A stretch of 64,000 nt of DNA from Methanoculleus taiwanensis (GCF_004102725.1 NZ_LHQS01000002.1:1045984-1109983); one strand, 5' to 3'. Counted from the stretch's first letter, positions 25,995-35,358 are shown. A program made the numbers and translations. The notes: generated by a model not told the origin, from the letters alone.

Positions 25995-27521
25995 TCACTC
26001 GACGGCCGCAATACTGATGCTGAAGCAGTCCCCGCTGAAGAGAGCCAGATCGTATTCTGCCGTATCGGAGACGATCGCCGGATACTGCCTGGCAAGCCTG
26101 AAGAGGGCGGCGTCCTCCGGCAGTGCGGGATCCATCGGGGTGTCGACGTTCTTCTGGATGATGAGGCGCGCAGGATCGAGGTTGGTGGCATAGTAGTCCT
26201 TGAACACTGTTCGCTTCTCGTCGGGTATGGTGACCCAGTCCCCCGCATCGGCAACCGTCACGTCGTTCGGGACCCATCCGTAGCCGGGCAGGTAGTACTC
26301 CGACCAGAAGTGGGTGCCGGCATCCTCAGACAGCAGCATCTGGTAGCCTCCGGGCGTGCGGGCCGGGATCCCGAGCGACCGGCAGAGCGCAGCAAAGAGC
26401 ATGCTCTGGGTGCCGCAGTCGCCGTGACCGGTCTCGAACATGTAGGTGGACTCAGCGACCTTCGGCACCCGGGCGTCGAGTGACGTATGCGGGACGTGGC
26501 TGTAGGGGTAGGTCTCGATGATGTAGCGGTAGATCAGCTGTGCCTGGAGGTGCGGGTTCGTCTCATTCCCGACGATCTCCTTTGCTTTCTGCCGGATCGC
26601 ATCCGTGATCTCGATGTTCCGCTCGGATGTCGTGTAGAGCAGGTACTCGGGATCGCTCGTGTTGTACTCCCCGACCTGTGCCGGGTCGATGTCGTCAAAG
26701 ACCTGTTCGTAGGAGACAAAATCGATATCCGCCGAGAGTATCAGGTCTCCGTTGACCGCTTCGGCCGGGATCTCGTAGTAGACGTAGCCGATGACTCCCG
26801 TGGTGACTGGGCCGGCGACGATGTAATCCGGGCACGACAGGTTCGTAACGGTCACGTTCCGTTGCGAGTCCGTCTCGACCGGAAGCGGGTACCAGATCTT
26901 CAGCATGCCCGACGAGGGAAGCATCTCGTGCGGAATCTCAAGCAGCTCGACTCCGGCGTAGTGCACCGGGTTCACGTACAGCCCGGTCTTCCCGGATGGG
27001 GTCTCCGACCAGGCGTATCGAGCGGTATAGTCGATATCAATACTCTTGATCTTCTGCATCTCGTCGACGTGCGCGTAGAGGTAGTCCGAGGCGACGTCGT
27101 AGAAGTAGAGCGTCTCGTTCTCCGAGACGATCGTCTGCGCACGGTTCTCCAGCCAGTCGGTTATCTTCTCGTCGGTGATGCCGGATACCTTCTCCCGCAG
27201 CGCCGCCTCTGCGCCCGCGGCATCGAACTGATACTCAATGTATGTCCTGTTCGCCCGGAACATTGCATTCCTGGCCGCCTGTGCATTATCGGAATCGCCG
27301 GCACCGGCATAGAGGGCACAGGCCTCCGCAAAGCGTTTCTCAGCGATCCGGTAGTTTGCATCCGCGTATTCGGCCAGACCCCGGGCATATGCCTCGTCGG
27401 CAGGCGAGGCGCCCGATGCATCGGGTACTTTCTTTTCTTCCGTTATGCCGGTGCAGCCCGCCGCAAACGAGAGAAGGAGGGCGGATACGACCAGAAGAGC
27501 GGTAACGAAACGGTGATCCAT
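25995..27521 (-). CDS. Transglutaminase-like lipoprotein
   Basis: A 508-residue exported protein. A lipobox (LLLSFAAGCTG, Cys about 22) follows a signal peptide starting MDHRFVTALL, so it is probably anchored outside the membrane. Residues 40-110 are tetratricopeptide-like helices. The transglutaminase core near residues 340-420 has the catalytic triad: Cys in GHGDCGTQSMLFAALCRSLGI, His in AGTHFWSEYY, and Asp in GWVPNDVT. Such proteins act as cysteine peptidases or cross-linkers of extracellular peptides. The start was chosen from the signal peptide. Confidence 0.87.
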   Translation of the reverse strand: MDHRFVTALLVVSALLLSFAAGCTGITEEKKVPDASGASPADEAYARGLAEYADANYRIAEKRFAEACALYAGAGDSDNAQAARNAMFRANRTYIEYQFDAAGAEAALREKVSGITDEKITDWLENRAQTIVSENETLYFYDVASDYLYAHVDEMQKIKSIDIDYTARYAWSETPSGKTGLYVNPVHYAGVELLEIPHEMLPSSGMLKIWYPLPVETDSQRNVTVTNLSCPDYIVAGPVTTGVIGYVYYEIPAEAVNGDLILSADIDFVSYEQVFDDIDPAQVGEYNTSDPEYLLYTTSERNIEITDAIRQKAKEIVGNETNPHLQAQLIYRYIIETYPYSHVPHTSLDARVPKVAESTYMFETGHGDCGTQSMLFAALCRSLGIPARTPGGYQMLLSEDAGTHFWSEYYLPGYGWVPNDVTVADAGDWVTIPDEKRTVFKDYYATNLDPARLIIQKNVDTPMDPALPEDAALFRLARQYPAIVSDTAEYDLALFSGDCFSISIAAVE

Positions 27522-27681
27522 ACAAGATAACAGAGATAAACATTGGATAAACCTTTCTATCTCTATTGGCTGTCTTACTGGAGTTTTCGGTGTTTTCGCG
27601 CGTTCTCCAGTCGTTGCCAGGAATGAAGAGCACGCCAGGCCGTGCTCCCGTAGAGGCCGCTGCCGGAGGTTCTCCCTGACA

Positions 27682-29337
27682 CTATGCCTTGCCGTATCGG
27701 ATGTTGCCGTCCGGGACTCGCATATCGAACCGGGCTCCGCTGCCGTGCGTTCCGGTCTCCAGGAGGGCAATCCCGGTGATGGCGAGGATCTCACGCGAGA
27801 GGAAGAGGCCGTGGCCGGTGTTCCTGCCGACACCCCACCGGAAGAGTCCGTCCCTCTCCTCCATCGGGACGCCCTGTCCGTCGTCCTCGCACCGGAGGAA
27901 CGTGCTGCCGTTGTCGCGCCTGACCGAGAAGGTGATCTCCGTCACATTCCCGCCGTGGCGGAGCGCGTTCTCAATGAGGTTGTAGACGACCCTGGAGAAG
28001 AGGGGATCGGCATAGATCTCGGCACCATCGGTATCGGCACGGATCGTCACCGGATAGCTCCGGAACGAGGCGGCCTCCCTCTCCACGATGGTTCCGACGT
28101 TCTGCCAGACCGGAGACTGCTGGCCGAGATCCTGATAGTCACGGGTGAACTCGACCTGCTGCTGGATGATCCCGGCCGCCGTATCGCATTTTGCAAGCCG
28201 GTTGAGAAGGATGGGATCTTTTGTATCCTCCGACGCAAAGGAGAGGTGACCACGGAGAACCATCACCTGGTTTAAGAGGTCGTGCCGGGTGATGCTTGAG
28301 AGGAGGGCGAGTTTTCTGTTCGACTCCCGGAGGGCGTTCTCGTGCCTCTTCCGTTCTGTGATATCCCGGAGTATCACCACAGCTCCGGCAAATGCTCCGT
28401 CGTCGCTCCGGATACCGGCGCCGGAGATACTTACCGGGAGCGGGCGGCCGTCTCTCTGCTCCAGGGTGGTTTCGCGGTCAGAGACCGATCCGTCCGTCCG
28501 GATGGCCGAGAAGATCCGCCCGGCCTCCGGGCGGTCGGCGAAGAGCGTATCTGCCGGAGTGCCGGCGAGACCGGGGCGGTCGCGCCCGAGCATCGCCGTC
28601 AGCGCAGCGTTCGTCTCGATGATGTGGTTATTGTCGTCGAGGAGCAGCAGCCCGTCGTTCATCGTGGATACAATGGTATCCGCCGTCGTCTGCGGGGTGA
28701 TGATGAAGAGTCCGTACCTCCAGATCGCGTATCCGACGAAGAATGTGTACCAGATCGCGGTGACCGCCGGGAGCTCGAATATCGCGAAGAACGGTATCGT
28801 ATCCGCGGCGAGGTAGGAAAAGCCCGACAACAGCGGGACGGATATTCCGACGGCGACGAGTCTGGCCTGCCGTCGTTCAGCCCCGTCCGGAACCCGAAGC
28901 ATATACCGGGTGCAGAGGAGCCAGGCGAGCGTGGCGCAGGCGAGCGTCCAGAAGTACGCCAGGAGAATGACGGGATGCACGTTTGCGTAGTCCGTCTCGA
29001 TCGAGTACGCTGCAGCTGCAAACGCCACGGCGGGAAGGTAGAGGCCGGCGAGCGTCCAGGGGGTACGGGAGCCGCGGAGGTGCCGATTTTTCGTAAACAA
29101 GAGGATGAAGTGAACGGTAAGGGCGGTATCGACGGGCCAGATCGCTCCCACTGCGTTCCAGACGCCGGCGGACGCCTCCCCGAGCGCGAACTGCATGAAT
29201 TCGCTGAACGCCCAGAGCGATCCCGTGACCGAGGAGAGAAAGAATATCTGATGGAGGCGACTCGCAGGATTCTTTCCAAGGACAAATGCCCCGAGGAGGG
29301 CCACGGCGACGGCAGCGACGAAGAAGAGCTGTGTCAT
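27682..29337 (-). CDS. 7TM sensor histidine kinase with PAS domain
   Basis: A 551-residue membrane kinase. The N-terminus has seven hydrophobic helices (to about residue 215) of the HisKA_7TM type. A PAS domain follows (about 225-340, ending ILRDITERKRHE), then the phosphoacceptor box SITRHDLLNQ near residue 350. The ATPase domain has the N box NLIENALRHGG, G1 EDDGQGVP, and the G2 region GRNTGHGLFLSREI. The TRHDLLNQ-type H-box is common in methanogen kinases. No response regulator is adjacent. The ATG at 29337 is preferred to a GTG at 29358. Confidence 0.88.
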   Translation of the reverse strand: MTQLFFVAAVAVALLGAFVLGKNPASRLHQIFFLSSVTGSLWAFSEFMQFALGEASAGVWNAVGAIWPVDTALTVHFILLFTKNRHLRGSRTPWTLAGLYLPAVAFAAAAYSIETDYANVHPVILLAYFWTLACATLAWLLCTRYMLRVPDGAERRQARLVAVGISVPLLSGFSYLAADTIPFFAIFELPAVTAIWYTFFVGYAIWRYGLFIITPQTTADTIVSTMNDGLLLLDDNNHIIETNAALTAMLGRDRPGLAGTPADTLFADRPEAGRIFSAIRTDGSVSDRETTLEQRDGRPLPVSISGAGIRSDDGAFAGAVVILRDITERKRHENALRESNRKLALLSSITRHDLLNQVMVLRGHLSFASEDTKDPILLNRLAKCDTAAGIIQQQVEFTRDYQDLGQQSPVWQNVGTIVEREAASFRSYPVTIRADTDGAEIYADPLFSRVVYNLIENALRHGGNVTEITFSVRRDNGSTFLRCEDDGQGVPMEERDGLFRWGVGRNTGHGLFLSREILAITGIALLETGTHGSGARFDMRVPDGNIRYGKA

Positions 29338-29608
29338 AATCCCATACCAGGAGAACACGAATTATTTCTGGAAATTCCCCTATATATAACATCTGTTTTC
29401 CGATATCGATTATTTCATTCTATTTTTAGATACTATGAAATTTTGATTCCTAATTTGCCAGAAATGCGAATATTATTCTTCATGCCCTGACTGGTTTACA
29501 TTCCTCGAAGCATGAGCGAAGCGGTCATGATCCCCGGTGCACGGCGCCGGTTTGACAGGCTCCTCGGGAAAGGGGAAAAAGTATTATTTGATACGAAGAT
29601 CTCACTCC

Positions 29609-30163
29609 ATGGCGCCTTCTGAACGGTATCGATCTCCCTCTCGATTCCTTCTCGTGACGGCGGCGTGTCTCCTCGCGCTTTCGGTTGTTCCCCACTCTGC
29701 TCTGGGATCAACCCCACCGCTGCTACCCGAGCTCACGCTCTCGGTATCTGACGGCACGATACTTCCCGATGACGGTATGACAATCTCCGTAGCGTGGCAC
29801 CGGGAGGGGAGCGTGTATCCGCCGCCTGGGGTTATCCAGGTGACGCTCTACAGTGTTTCGGATGAGAAAGTTATCGGGACGTACCCCCTTTCGTCGGACG
29901 CGGTCGAGGAGCCCGACGATACGACCCGTCACTACAGCGGCGTGATACGTGTATCGGATCTGCCTCGGGGAGGACTGATCGTCACTGCCATCGATCCTAT
30001 CTCCGGCGCCGAACGGCGTATCCCGGTCATCCTCAAGGAGACCGGCGCCGACTACAGCGATCTTCAGCACAGAAGGTTCAGTGGGAGTCTGCTCATCGGC
30101 GTCGCTCTCCTGCTCGCCTTCGGGCTGATCGTCGTTCCCGGTCTCCTTTTACGGCGGAGATAA
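29609..30163 (+). CDS. Membrane-anchored secreted protein of unknown function
   Basis: A 184-residue protein with a signal peptide (residues 12-33), a beta-rich extracellular domain (about 38-150, ending IDPISGAERRIPVILKE), and a C-terminal helix LLIGVALLLAFGLIVVPGLLL followed by LRRR. This layout suggests a type I anchored surface protein. The ATG at 29609 was chosen because the signal peptide follows it. AT-rich sequence (GTATTATTTGATA near 29581-29593) lies 15-30 bases upstream and may hold the promoter. Confidence 0.6.
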   Translation: MAPSERYRSPSRFLLVTAACLLALSVVPHSALGSTPPLLPELTLSVSDGTILPDDGMTISVAWHREGSVYPPPGVIQVTLYSVSDEKVIGTYPLSSDAVEEPDDTTRHYSGVIRVSDLPRGGLIVTAIDPISGAERRIPVILKETGADYSDLQHRRFSGSLLIGVALLLAFGLIVVPGLLLRRR

Positions 30164-30265
30164 AACCAAAACCCGGCCCTGACGCTGCAGCAGACCTTCA
30201 CGGGATCCGCGCACGGCACTTTTCACGGCTGCAAAAAGGAGAGGATCCCCGGAATCATCACGGGA

Positions 30266-30520
30266 TCACTGCACTTTGATTGCTTCTTCGATCGGCATCG
30301 CCGGTGCGACGTGCGCCACGCCGTAGGAGCTGAACGGTGCGGTGATCCGCATCACGGACTTCTCGTCGTCGGCCTCGAAGACCGCTACCGACATGTGTCT
30401 CCCGATCAGGACATACCGATGATGCACCTTCACGTCCGACGGAAACTGGAAATGTTTCCAGAGTTCCACGACCCGGTGCGTATGCTCCGGCTCGAACTGG
30501 TACCACAGGACAAACAGCAT
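30266..30520 (-). CDS. Small DUF3303-like protein
   Basis: An 84-residue ferredoxin-like-fold candidate: MLFVLWYQFEPEHTHRVVELW opens like DUF3303, and VAVFEADDEKSVMRITAPFSS is the middle block. The start at 30520 is well supported by AGGTGA 4-5 bases upstream; the extension to 30550 is ruled out by this. No function is known for the family. Confidence 0.7.
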   Translation of the reverse strand: MLFVLWYQFEPEHTHRVVELWKHFQFPSDVKVHHRYVLIGRHMSVAVFEADDEKSVMRITAPFSSYGVAHVAPAMPIEEAIKVQ

Positions 30521-30655
30521 TGCTTCACCTCGCTCCTTCCCCTGCCACATCGAATATATACCTTACCCACGCCCGGTCTCCGGGGAGCACTCCCGGCGGT
30601 ATACGCCGGGCACAACAGGAGAGATGCCGGGAGATAGCCGAGCTGAAGGCGTAAT

Positions 30656-31369
30656 TCACCAGTCTTTCTTCATCGCCTCCGCCCGGAGATCTTTCGGCAT
30701 CAGCTCGACGGCGTACCGGAGCGCCGTCCGGGGCATCTCCCGCTTCTTCTGCATGACATAGGCGAAGACTTCGTCCTGGTGCTTCCGGCTCGCCTCCTTT
30801 AAGAGCCACCCGTAGCCCTTCTGCACCATATCATCCGTATCGGTGAGGAGCAGGTCGGCGATCGCGAAGACCTCGGCGAGGAACATCCCGCGCTTTGCCG
30901 GCACGATCAGCGAGACTGCTGCCGCCCGCCGCATCCAGCGGTTCTCCGACTGCGTCCAGCCCTGCAGCTCCCCGATCAGGTCGGGATACCGCATGACGAG
31001 ATCCCCGACGGCGTGATTGCAGAACCCATCGCAGGCAGCCCAGTTGGTGATGTAGGTATCGATCCAGCGGGAAAAGACGGCGATGTCATCGGGTTCGAAC
31101 CTGTCTGCGAGCTTCGGAACCCATGTGGATACCACGAACGCCTCCTCCATGAGCCCCGAGCGGTAGAGCTCTTCGCAGAGCCGGAAGATCTCTTGCTTAT
31201 CCCGGGACTTGACGTCTTTCCAGTACTTCTTTGCAATTGCCGTTGCGGTTGCGGTCTTCATCCCGTAGCACCGGACGTCTTCCTTGAAGAACCGCTGCGA
31301 CTTCTTCCGGATCTCGGGGTCCGCGTGCGCCGCGAGTTCCTGCCGTATCGATTCGATGACCGGATCCAT
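30656..31369 (-). CDS. AlkD-like DNA alkylation repair protein
   Basis: A 237-residue all-helical HEAT-like protein of the DNA alkylation repair family, which excises 3-methyl- and 7-methyl-purines without base flipping. The opening IRQELAAHADPEIRKKSQRFFKE and YGMKTATATAIAKKYWKD match the family. The central ITNWAACDGFCNHAVGDLV holds the conserved Trp and Asp of the active-site cleft, and NRWMRRAAAVSLIVPAKRG is the next conserved block. Length is typical. Confidence 0.87.
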   Translation of the reverse strand: MDPVIESIRQELAAHADPEIRKKSQRFFKEDVRCYGMKTATATAIAKKYWKDVKSRDKQEIFRLCEELYRSGLMEEAFVVSTWVPKLADRFEPDDIAVFSRWIDTYITNWAACDGFCNHAVGDLVMRYPDLIGELQGWTQSENRWMRRAAAVSLIVPAKRGMFLAEVFAIADLLLTDTDDMVQKGYGWLLKEASRKHQDEVFAYVMQKKREMPRTALRYAVELMPKDLRAEAMKKDW

Positions 31370-31402
31370 TATTCAGGTGTACGAAGGGAGGGATGATAAG
31401 GG

Positions 31403-31657
31403 ATGCGGCGGGCTGGTTTGGAGGATCTGGATGCTGCCCTCTTCCTGTACACGCACCTGACCGATAATGGTGAGGAAATCCGGCGGAAACTCCGGAATAT
31501 AGGATTTGATACGTCTCTCCCGACGCATCTACTGGAGTATGTGTGGCGGCAAAACTGTAACACGGGTGCTTCTTCCGGCTCTATGAAAGGGTCGGGTCTG
31601 TCGGGAATGCCAAAGAAGAGTTCATCGCATATCCGCCGTCAGTCGGGGGAGTCATAG
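31403..31657 (+). pseudogene. Possible remnant of a GNAT acetyltransferase
   Basis: The first 20 residues (RRAGLEDLDAALFLYTHL) look like the opening of a GNAT acetyltransferase, but the frame soon becomes Ser/Gly-rich and unlike the family, ending 84 residues in at 31657. Another frame nearby reads GCFFRLYERVGSVGNAKEEF, also protein-like. It is most likely a decayed gene fragment; it could be non-coding. Confidence 0.25.
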
Positions 31658-32149
31658 ACCCGCCCTGAGACTCCTGCGTTCCAGGAGCAGCACGTCCCGC
31701 CAGGTGCCATCTTTCATCCGGCCCAGGCGTTCGCGGCGGCCGACGACGCAAAAGCCGTGCTTCTTATGGAGGGCGAGGCTGGGTTCGTTCTCCGGAAAGA
31801 TGCCTGCCTGTAGCGTCCAGAACCCTTCCCGTTCCGATGCGGCGATGAGCTCGGCTAAGAGCGCGCTCCCGACCCCCAACCCTCGGGCATCTTTTCCTAC
31901 GTAGACACTGACTTCGGCCACGCCGGCGTAAACCGGGCGCCCGGAGTAGGGGCTGAGCGCTGCCCAGCCCAGAATCTTCCCGTTGCCGACGGCAACAAAA
32001 CGGCAGGATCGAATATGGCCCGCATCCCAACGCTCCCATGACGGTGCTTCCGATTCGAACGTTGCGTTGCCGGTGGCAATACCCTCCAGATGAATACGGT
32101 GGAGATCTTCCCGGTCAGCGGCGCTCATTTCCCGTACGATGAATTCCAT
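31652..32149 (-). CDS. Phosphinothricin-type GNAT N-acetyltransferase
   Basis: A 165-residue acetyltransferase. VREMSAADREDLHRIHLEGIATGNATFESEAPSW is the PAT/YncA-type opening. The acetyl-CoA loop is DARGLGVGSALLAELI. IFPENEPSLALHKKHGFCVVGRRERLG is motif B. It probably acetylates an amino acid, methionine derivative or phosphinothricin-like amine. It is the last of three same-strand genes with the GNAT at 32235 and the HxlR regulator. Confidence 0.85.
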   Translation of the reverse strand: MEFIVREMSAADREDLHRIHLEGIATGNATFESEAPSWERWDAGHIRSCRFVAVGNGKILGWAALSPYSGRPVYAGVAEVSVYVGKDARGLGVGSALLAELIAASEREGFWTLQAGIFPENEPSLALHKKHGFCVVGRRERLGRMKDGTWRDVLLLERRSLRAGL

Positions 32150-32234
32150 CTCGATGAGCCTCGTCTATCGTATTCGAATGTTCGTCCGGATGCGCGATAA
32201 GTGATGTGGTATCCGGGGGATGCCCCTCCCCCGG

Positions 32235-32702
32235 CTACTCCCTCTTCTGCTCGAGCACCGTCTGCCGGGGGCAGAACCCGAATTTCCAATAAAACGAAAA
32301 GGACTCCTCGTTCCCGTCGGCGACCGAGACCCGGTTCCTGACCGAGCCGTTCGCATCCAGCCACGCGAGCGCCCGGTTCACGAGGGTCGTGCCGATCCCT
32401 GCTGAGCGGTACGTCTCTTCGACATAGATCGACTCGATCTCGCCCGTCATCTCCGGCGAGAGCGAACTTACGCAGTAACCCACGTATCTGCCAGCCGCCG
32501 GATCGAAGGCAAGGTCGACCTGCAGGGCGCCGGCCGCTATGAGTCTCACGAAGTGTGCCTTCCGGTCGGCGAAGGTCATCCGCTCGTACCGGCTCCGGAA
32601 CGCCCGGGCATGTGTATGGTGATGGTCGTTGAGCCTGACCCAGAGCGGGCGGATCAGTTCGATATCGGTGATGCCAATGGTGTGATATTCGATAGGAGGC
32701 AT
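32235..32702 (-). CDS. GNAT family N-acetyltransferase
   Basis: A 155-residue GNAT protein. SIYVEETYRSAGIGTTLVNRALAWL is the acetyl-CoA-binding motif A, and GNEESFSFYWKFGFCPRQTVLEQ the closing motif B. The substrate is not known. It starts 18 bases after the HxlR stop, so the two are probably one transcript and the acetyltransferase may be under HxlR control. Confidence 0.85.
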   Translation of the reverse strand: MPPIEYHTIGITDIELIRPLWVRLNDHHHTHARAFRSRYERMTFADRKAHFVRLIAAGALQVDLAFDPAAGRYVGYCVSSLSPEMTGEIESIYVEETYRSAGIGTTLVNRALAWLDANGSVRNRVSVADGNEESFSFYWKFGFCPRQTVLEQKRE

Positions 32703-32720
32703 CGGTGACTCCCGGGCAGG

Positions 32721-33098
32721 TCATGCCTTCCCTTTCCCGGCCTTCGTCGGGCATCGGGATACGGCCGCATCGTCGATGCCGAGATATTGCGCACCCCAGG
32801 CGCAGAGCGCTTCCATGATCGGGAGCAGGGTCTTGCCGAAGTCCGTGATGGCATATTCCACCCGGGGCGGCACCTCGGGATACACCGTCCTCGTGAGAAC
32901 CCCGTCCGCCTCGAGCTCGCGGAGCTGCTTCGTGAGCATCTTCGTGTTGACTCCCGGTATCATCTTCTGCAGCTCGGAAAAGCGCATCACATCGTCGCCG
33001 AGCGCCCAGAGGATAAGCGGCTTCCATTTTCCTCCGATGACGTCGAGTGCAGCCTCGACCGGGCAATGGTACGTCTTCCCGTTCTTCGTGTAGATCAT
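32721..33098 (-). CDS. HxlR-family transcriptional regulator
   Basis: A 125-residue winged-helix regulator. CPVEAALDVIGGKWKPLILWAL is the family signature with the conserved Cys12, a residue that senses electrophiles or oxidants in relatives. MRFSELQKMIPGVNTKMLTKQLRELEADGVLTRTVYPEVPPRVEYAIT is the recognition helix and wing. GGAG lies 6 bases before the ATG. It is divergent from the flavin reductase operon at 33266 and probably controls both sides. Confidence 0.92.
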   Translation of the reverse strand: MIYTKNGKTYHCPVEAALDVIGGKWKPLILWALGDDVMRFSELQKMIPGVNTKMLTKQLRELEADGVLTRTVYPEVPPRVEYAITDFGKTLLPIMEALCAWGAQYLGIDDAAVSRCPTKAGKGKA

Positions 33099-33265
33099 GG
33101 TTACTCCAATGAAAGTATATTACAATTATGCCCGTATCTCCTATATATTCAGTTAGGGCAGATAGTAGTCTAATGGGTCGGATTGCCCTTGCAGAAGAAT
33201 AGCCGTTATCCCTGCGAGGGGTTACCCAGGAGTCTTCGCATACAGAGCGGAGTGAGGAGATATCT
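33099..33265. promoter_or_regulatory. Divergent promoter region between HxlR and flavin reductase
   Basis: The 167-base gap is locally AT-rich, with TATATTACAATTAT near 33114-33127 and CTATATATTC near 33142-33151. They could serve leftward and rightward transcription. HxlR proteins bind imperfect palindromes in such gaps; I could not assign an operator with certainty. GGAGATAT near 33256 is the ribosome site for 33266. Confidence 0.45.
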
Positions 33266-33841
33266 ATGGATAAGATACAGATCGGACTGAACTTCTTCAT
33301 CCCGATGCCGGTAGTGCTCGTCGGGACGCAGGTGAACGGAAAAGCGAACTTCATGACCGTAGGCTGGTGCTCGCGGGCGAACGCGAACCCGCCTATGATC
33401 CTCTGCGGAATCGGGAACCACCACTATACGCCACGAGGGATTGCAGAGACGGAGACCTTCTCGGTGAATATCCCGTCATCGGCTCTGATGGAGAAGACCG
33501 ATTACTGCGGGCTCGTCTCCGGGGATGCGACTGACAAGTCCGGCGTGTTCGATATCTTCTACGGCTCGCTCAAGACCGCACCGATGATCCGGGAATGCCC
33601 GGTAAATCTCGAATGCCGCCTCGTGCAGGCGGTGCCGCTTCCGACCAATACGATCTTTATCGGCGAGATTGCGGGGGCGTATGCAGATGCGTCGGTGATG
33701 CAGGACGGAAAACCGGACTTCCCCGCGATCGACCCGCTCCTCCTGACGATGCCCGACAACCGCTACCGGCGGCTCGGGGAACCTGCAGGGGATGCTTGGA
33801 GCGCCGGCAGGGACCTGATACAGCAGTCGCAAAGAACCTGA
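33266..33841 (+). CDS. Flavin reductase family protein
   Basis: A 191-residue split-barrel flavoprotein. IPMPVVLVGTQVNGKANFMTVGWCSRANANPPMILCGIG is the FMN-binding core. The middle segment ETFSVNIPSSALMEKTDYCGLVSG contains a Cys often seen in archaeal relatives. It probably uses FMN to reduce or sense small molecules. It is first of a three-gene run with the nitroreductase (15-base gap) and the iron-sulfur flavoprotein, divergent from HxlR. Confidence 0.9.
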   Translation: MDKIQIGLNFFIPMPVVLVGTQVNGKANFMTVGWCSRANANPPMILCGIGNHHYTPRGIAETETFSVNIPSSALMEKTDYCGLVSGDATDKSGVFDIFYGSLKTAPMIRECPVNLECRLVQAVPLPTNTIFIGEIAGAYADASVMQDGKPDFPAIDPLLLTMPDNRYRRLGEPAGDAWSAGRDLIQQSQRT

Positions 33842-33855
33842 ACGGACGGCATAGG

Positions 33856-34674
33856 ATGGAAACCATATTCGTAGATCAGGATCTCTGCACCCGCTGCGGG
33901 ATCTGTTCCGTCGTCTGCCCGATCTCGATTGTCGATGCGGCGGATGACCATACCCTTCCCGAAGTTCGGGAGGAGAAGGCCGGGATGTGTATTGTCTGCG
34001 GGCACTGCGAAGTCTCCTGCCCGTCGCAGGCGCTCCTCCTGAATGTCAGGCCGGACGAGAAGGTGGGTATACCGGCCGGTGCCGGCGCCCTGTCGGCTGA
34101 AGGCCTCGGTGTTTACCTGCAAAAGCGCCGGTCCGTCCGTCATTACACAGACGATCCCGTCTCCAGGGAGACGATCCTGCAGATTCTCGATATCGCCCGG
34201 TACGCACCTTCGGGAGGAAACGGACAGCCGGTACAGTGGCTTGTCGTTCACGATCCGGAGAACGTCCAAAAAATCGCCGGGCTGACCGTCGACTGGATGA
34301 AGACCCTGCTGCAGAGCAGCCATCCGATGAGCGGCTACGTGCCGGGGCTCATCGGAGCATGGGAGGCAGGGAACGATGTCATCTGCCGCGGCGCTCCGCA
34401 CCTGCTCTTTGCCCACGTGCCGGAAGGGAACCCGGTCGCATCCGTGGATGCCATCATCGCGCTGACACACGTCGATATCGCCGCCCCGGCATTCGGCATC
34501 GGCACCTGCTGGGCCGGCTTTGTCGCAATGGCCGCCGCCTCGCACGAGCCGCTCCAAAGAGAACTCGGCCTCCCCGCAGGGCGGAAGAGCGCCTATGCAA
34601 TGATGTTCGGCCATCCGCAGTACAGGGTCTGCGGCATCCCCCGCAGGAGCCCGGCGCAGGTGACCTGGAGATAG
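33856..34674 (+). CDS. Nitroreductase with N-terminal 2[4Fe-4S] ferredoxin domain
   Basis: A 272-residue fusion. Residues 8-60 form a ferredoxin domain with two cluster motifs: CTRCGICSVVCP (C-x2-C-x2-C-x3-C) and CIVCGHCEVSCP. From about residue 85 comes a nitroreductase domain: RRSVRHYTDDPVSRETI, ARYAPSGGNGQPVQW (FMN contacts), and GIGTCWAGF. Electrons from ferredoxin would pass to FMN and then to a nitro- or quinone-like substrate. It is second in the HxlR-divergent operon. Confidence 0.92.
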   Translation: METIFVDQDLCTRCGICSVVCPISIVDAADDHTLPEVREEKAGMCIVCGHCEVSCPSQALLLNVRPDEKVGIPAGAGALSAEGLGVYLQKRRSVRHYTDDPVSRETILQILDIARYAPSGGNGQPVQWLVVHDPENVQKIAGLTVDWMKTLLQSSHPMSGYVPGLIGAWEAGNDVICRGAPHLLFAHVPEGNPVASVDAIIALTHVDIAAPAFGIGTCWAGFVAMAAASHEPLQRELGLPAGRKSAYAMMFGHPQYRVCGIPRRSPAQVTWR

Positions 34675-34713
34675 GTGCGGATGGCTGAAAAGTATCCCCG
34701 GGAACGAGCTGCC

Positions 34714-35358
34714 ATGACTGTTATCGCGATCAACGGGAGCCCACGAAAAACGTGGAACACGGCAACCTTGCTCGAACACGCGCTCGAAGGCGCCGCATCG
34801 GAGGGGGCGGAGACGGAACTCGTCCACCTCTACGACCTTGACTTCAAGGGATGCTCGAGCTGCTTTGCCTGCAAGCTGAAAGGCGGAAAGAGTTACGGGA
34901 GATGTGCCGTGCACGACGAACTGACCCCGGTACTCGACCGGATCGCCGAAGCGGACGGCCTCATCCTCGGTTCGCCGATCTACTTCGGCACCGTTACCGG
35001 GGAGATGCGGTCTTTTATGGAGCGGCTGCTCTTCCCGTACCTGGTGTACTCGAGTCCCCCATCCTCCCTCTTCGAACGGAAGATCCGGACGGCTTTTATC
35101 TACACGATGAATGCTCCTGAAGCGTACGCAAAGGAGATCTACGCAGGCCATATCGGAGCCAACGAGTATGCCCTGAAGATGCTGTTTGGTCAGGCGGAGT
35201 CGCTCTGCTCGTTCGAGACGCTCCAGTTCGAGGACTACGATAAGGTCGTCTTCAGCTACTTCGACCCTGAGGAGCGGCGGGAACGGCACAGGACGGTCTT
35301 CCCGGAGGACTGCAGGCGGGGATTCGAATTGGGCGCTCGCCTGGGAAAAACCGCGTGA
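34714..35358 (+). CDS. Iron-sulfur flavoprotein (FMN reductase family)
   Basis: A protein of about 214 residues: MTVIAINGSPRKTWNTATLL is the FMN loop, and CSSCFACKLKGGKSYGRC is C-x2-C-x2-C-x9-C, a longer last gap than the usual 4-7. SPIYFGTVTGEMRSFMERLLFP is the flavin ring loop. The ATG at 34714 matches the family start; an ATG at 34681 just after the nitroreductase stop would add 11 residues. It is third in the HxlR-divergent operon. Confidence 0.87.
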   Translation: MTVIAINGSPRKTWNTATLLEHALEGAASEGAETELVHLYDLDFKGCSSCFACKLKGGKSYGRCAVHDELTPVLDRIAEADGLILGSPIYFGTVTGEMRSFMERLLFPYLVYSSPPSSLFERKIRTAFIYTMNAPEAYAKEIYAGHIGANEYALKMLFGQAESLCSFETLQFEDYDKVVFSYFDPEERRERHRTVFPEDCRRGFELGARLGKTA

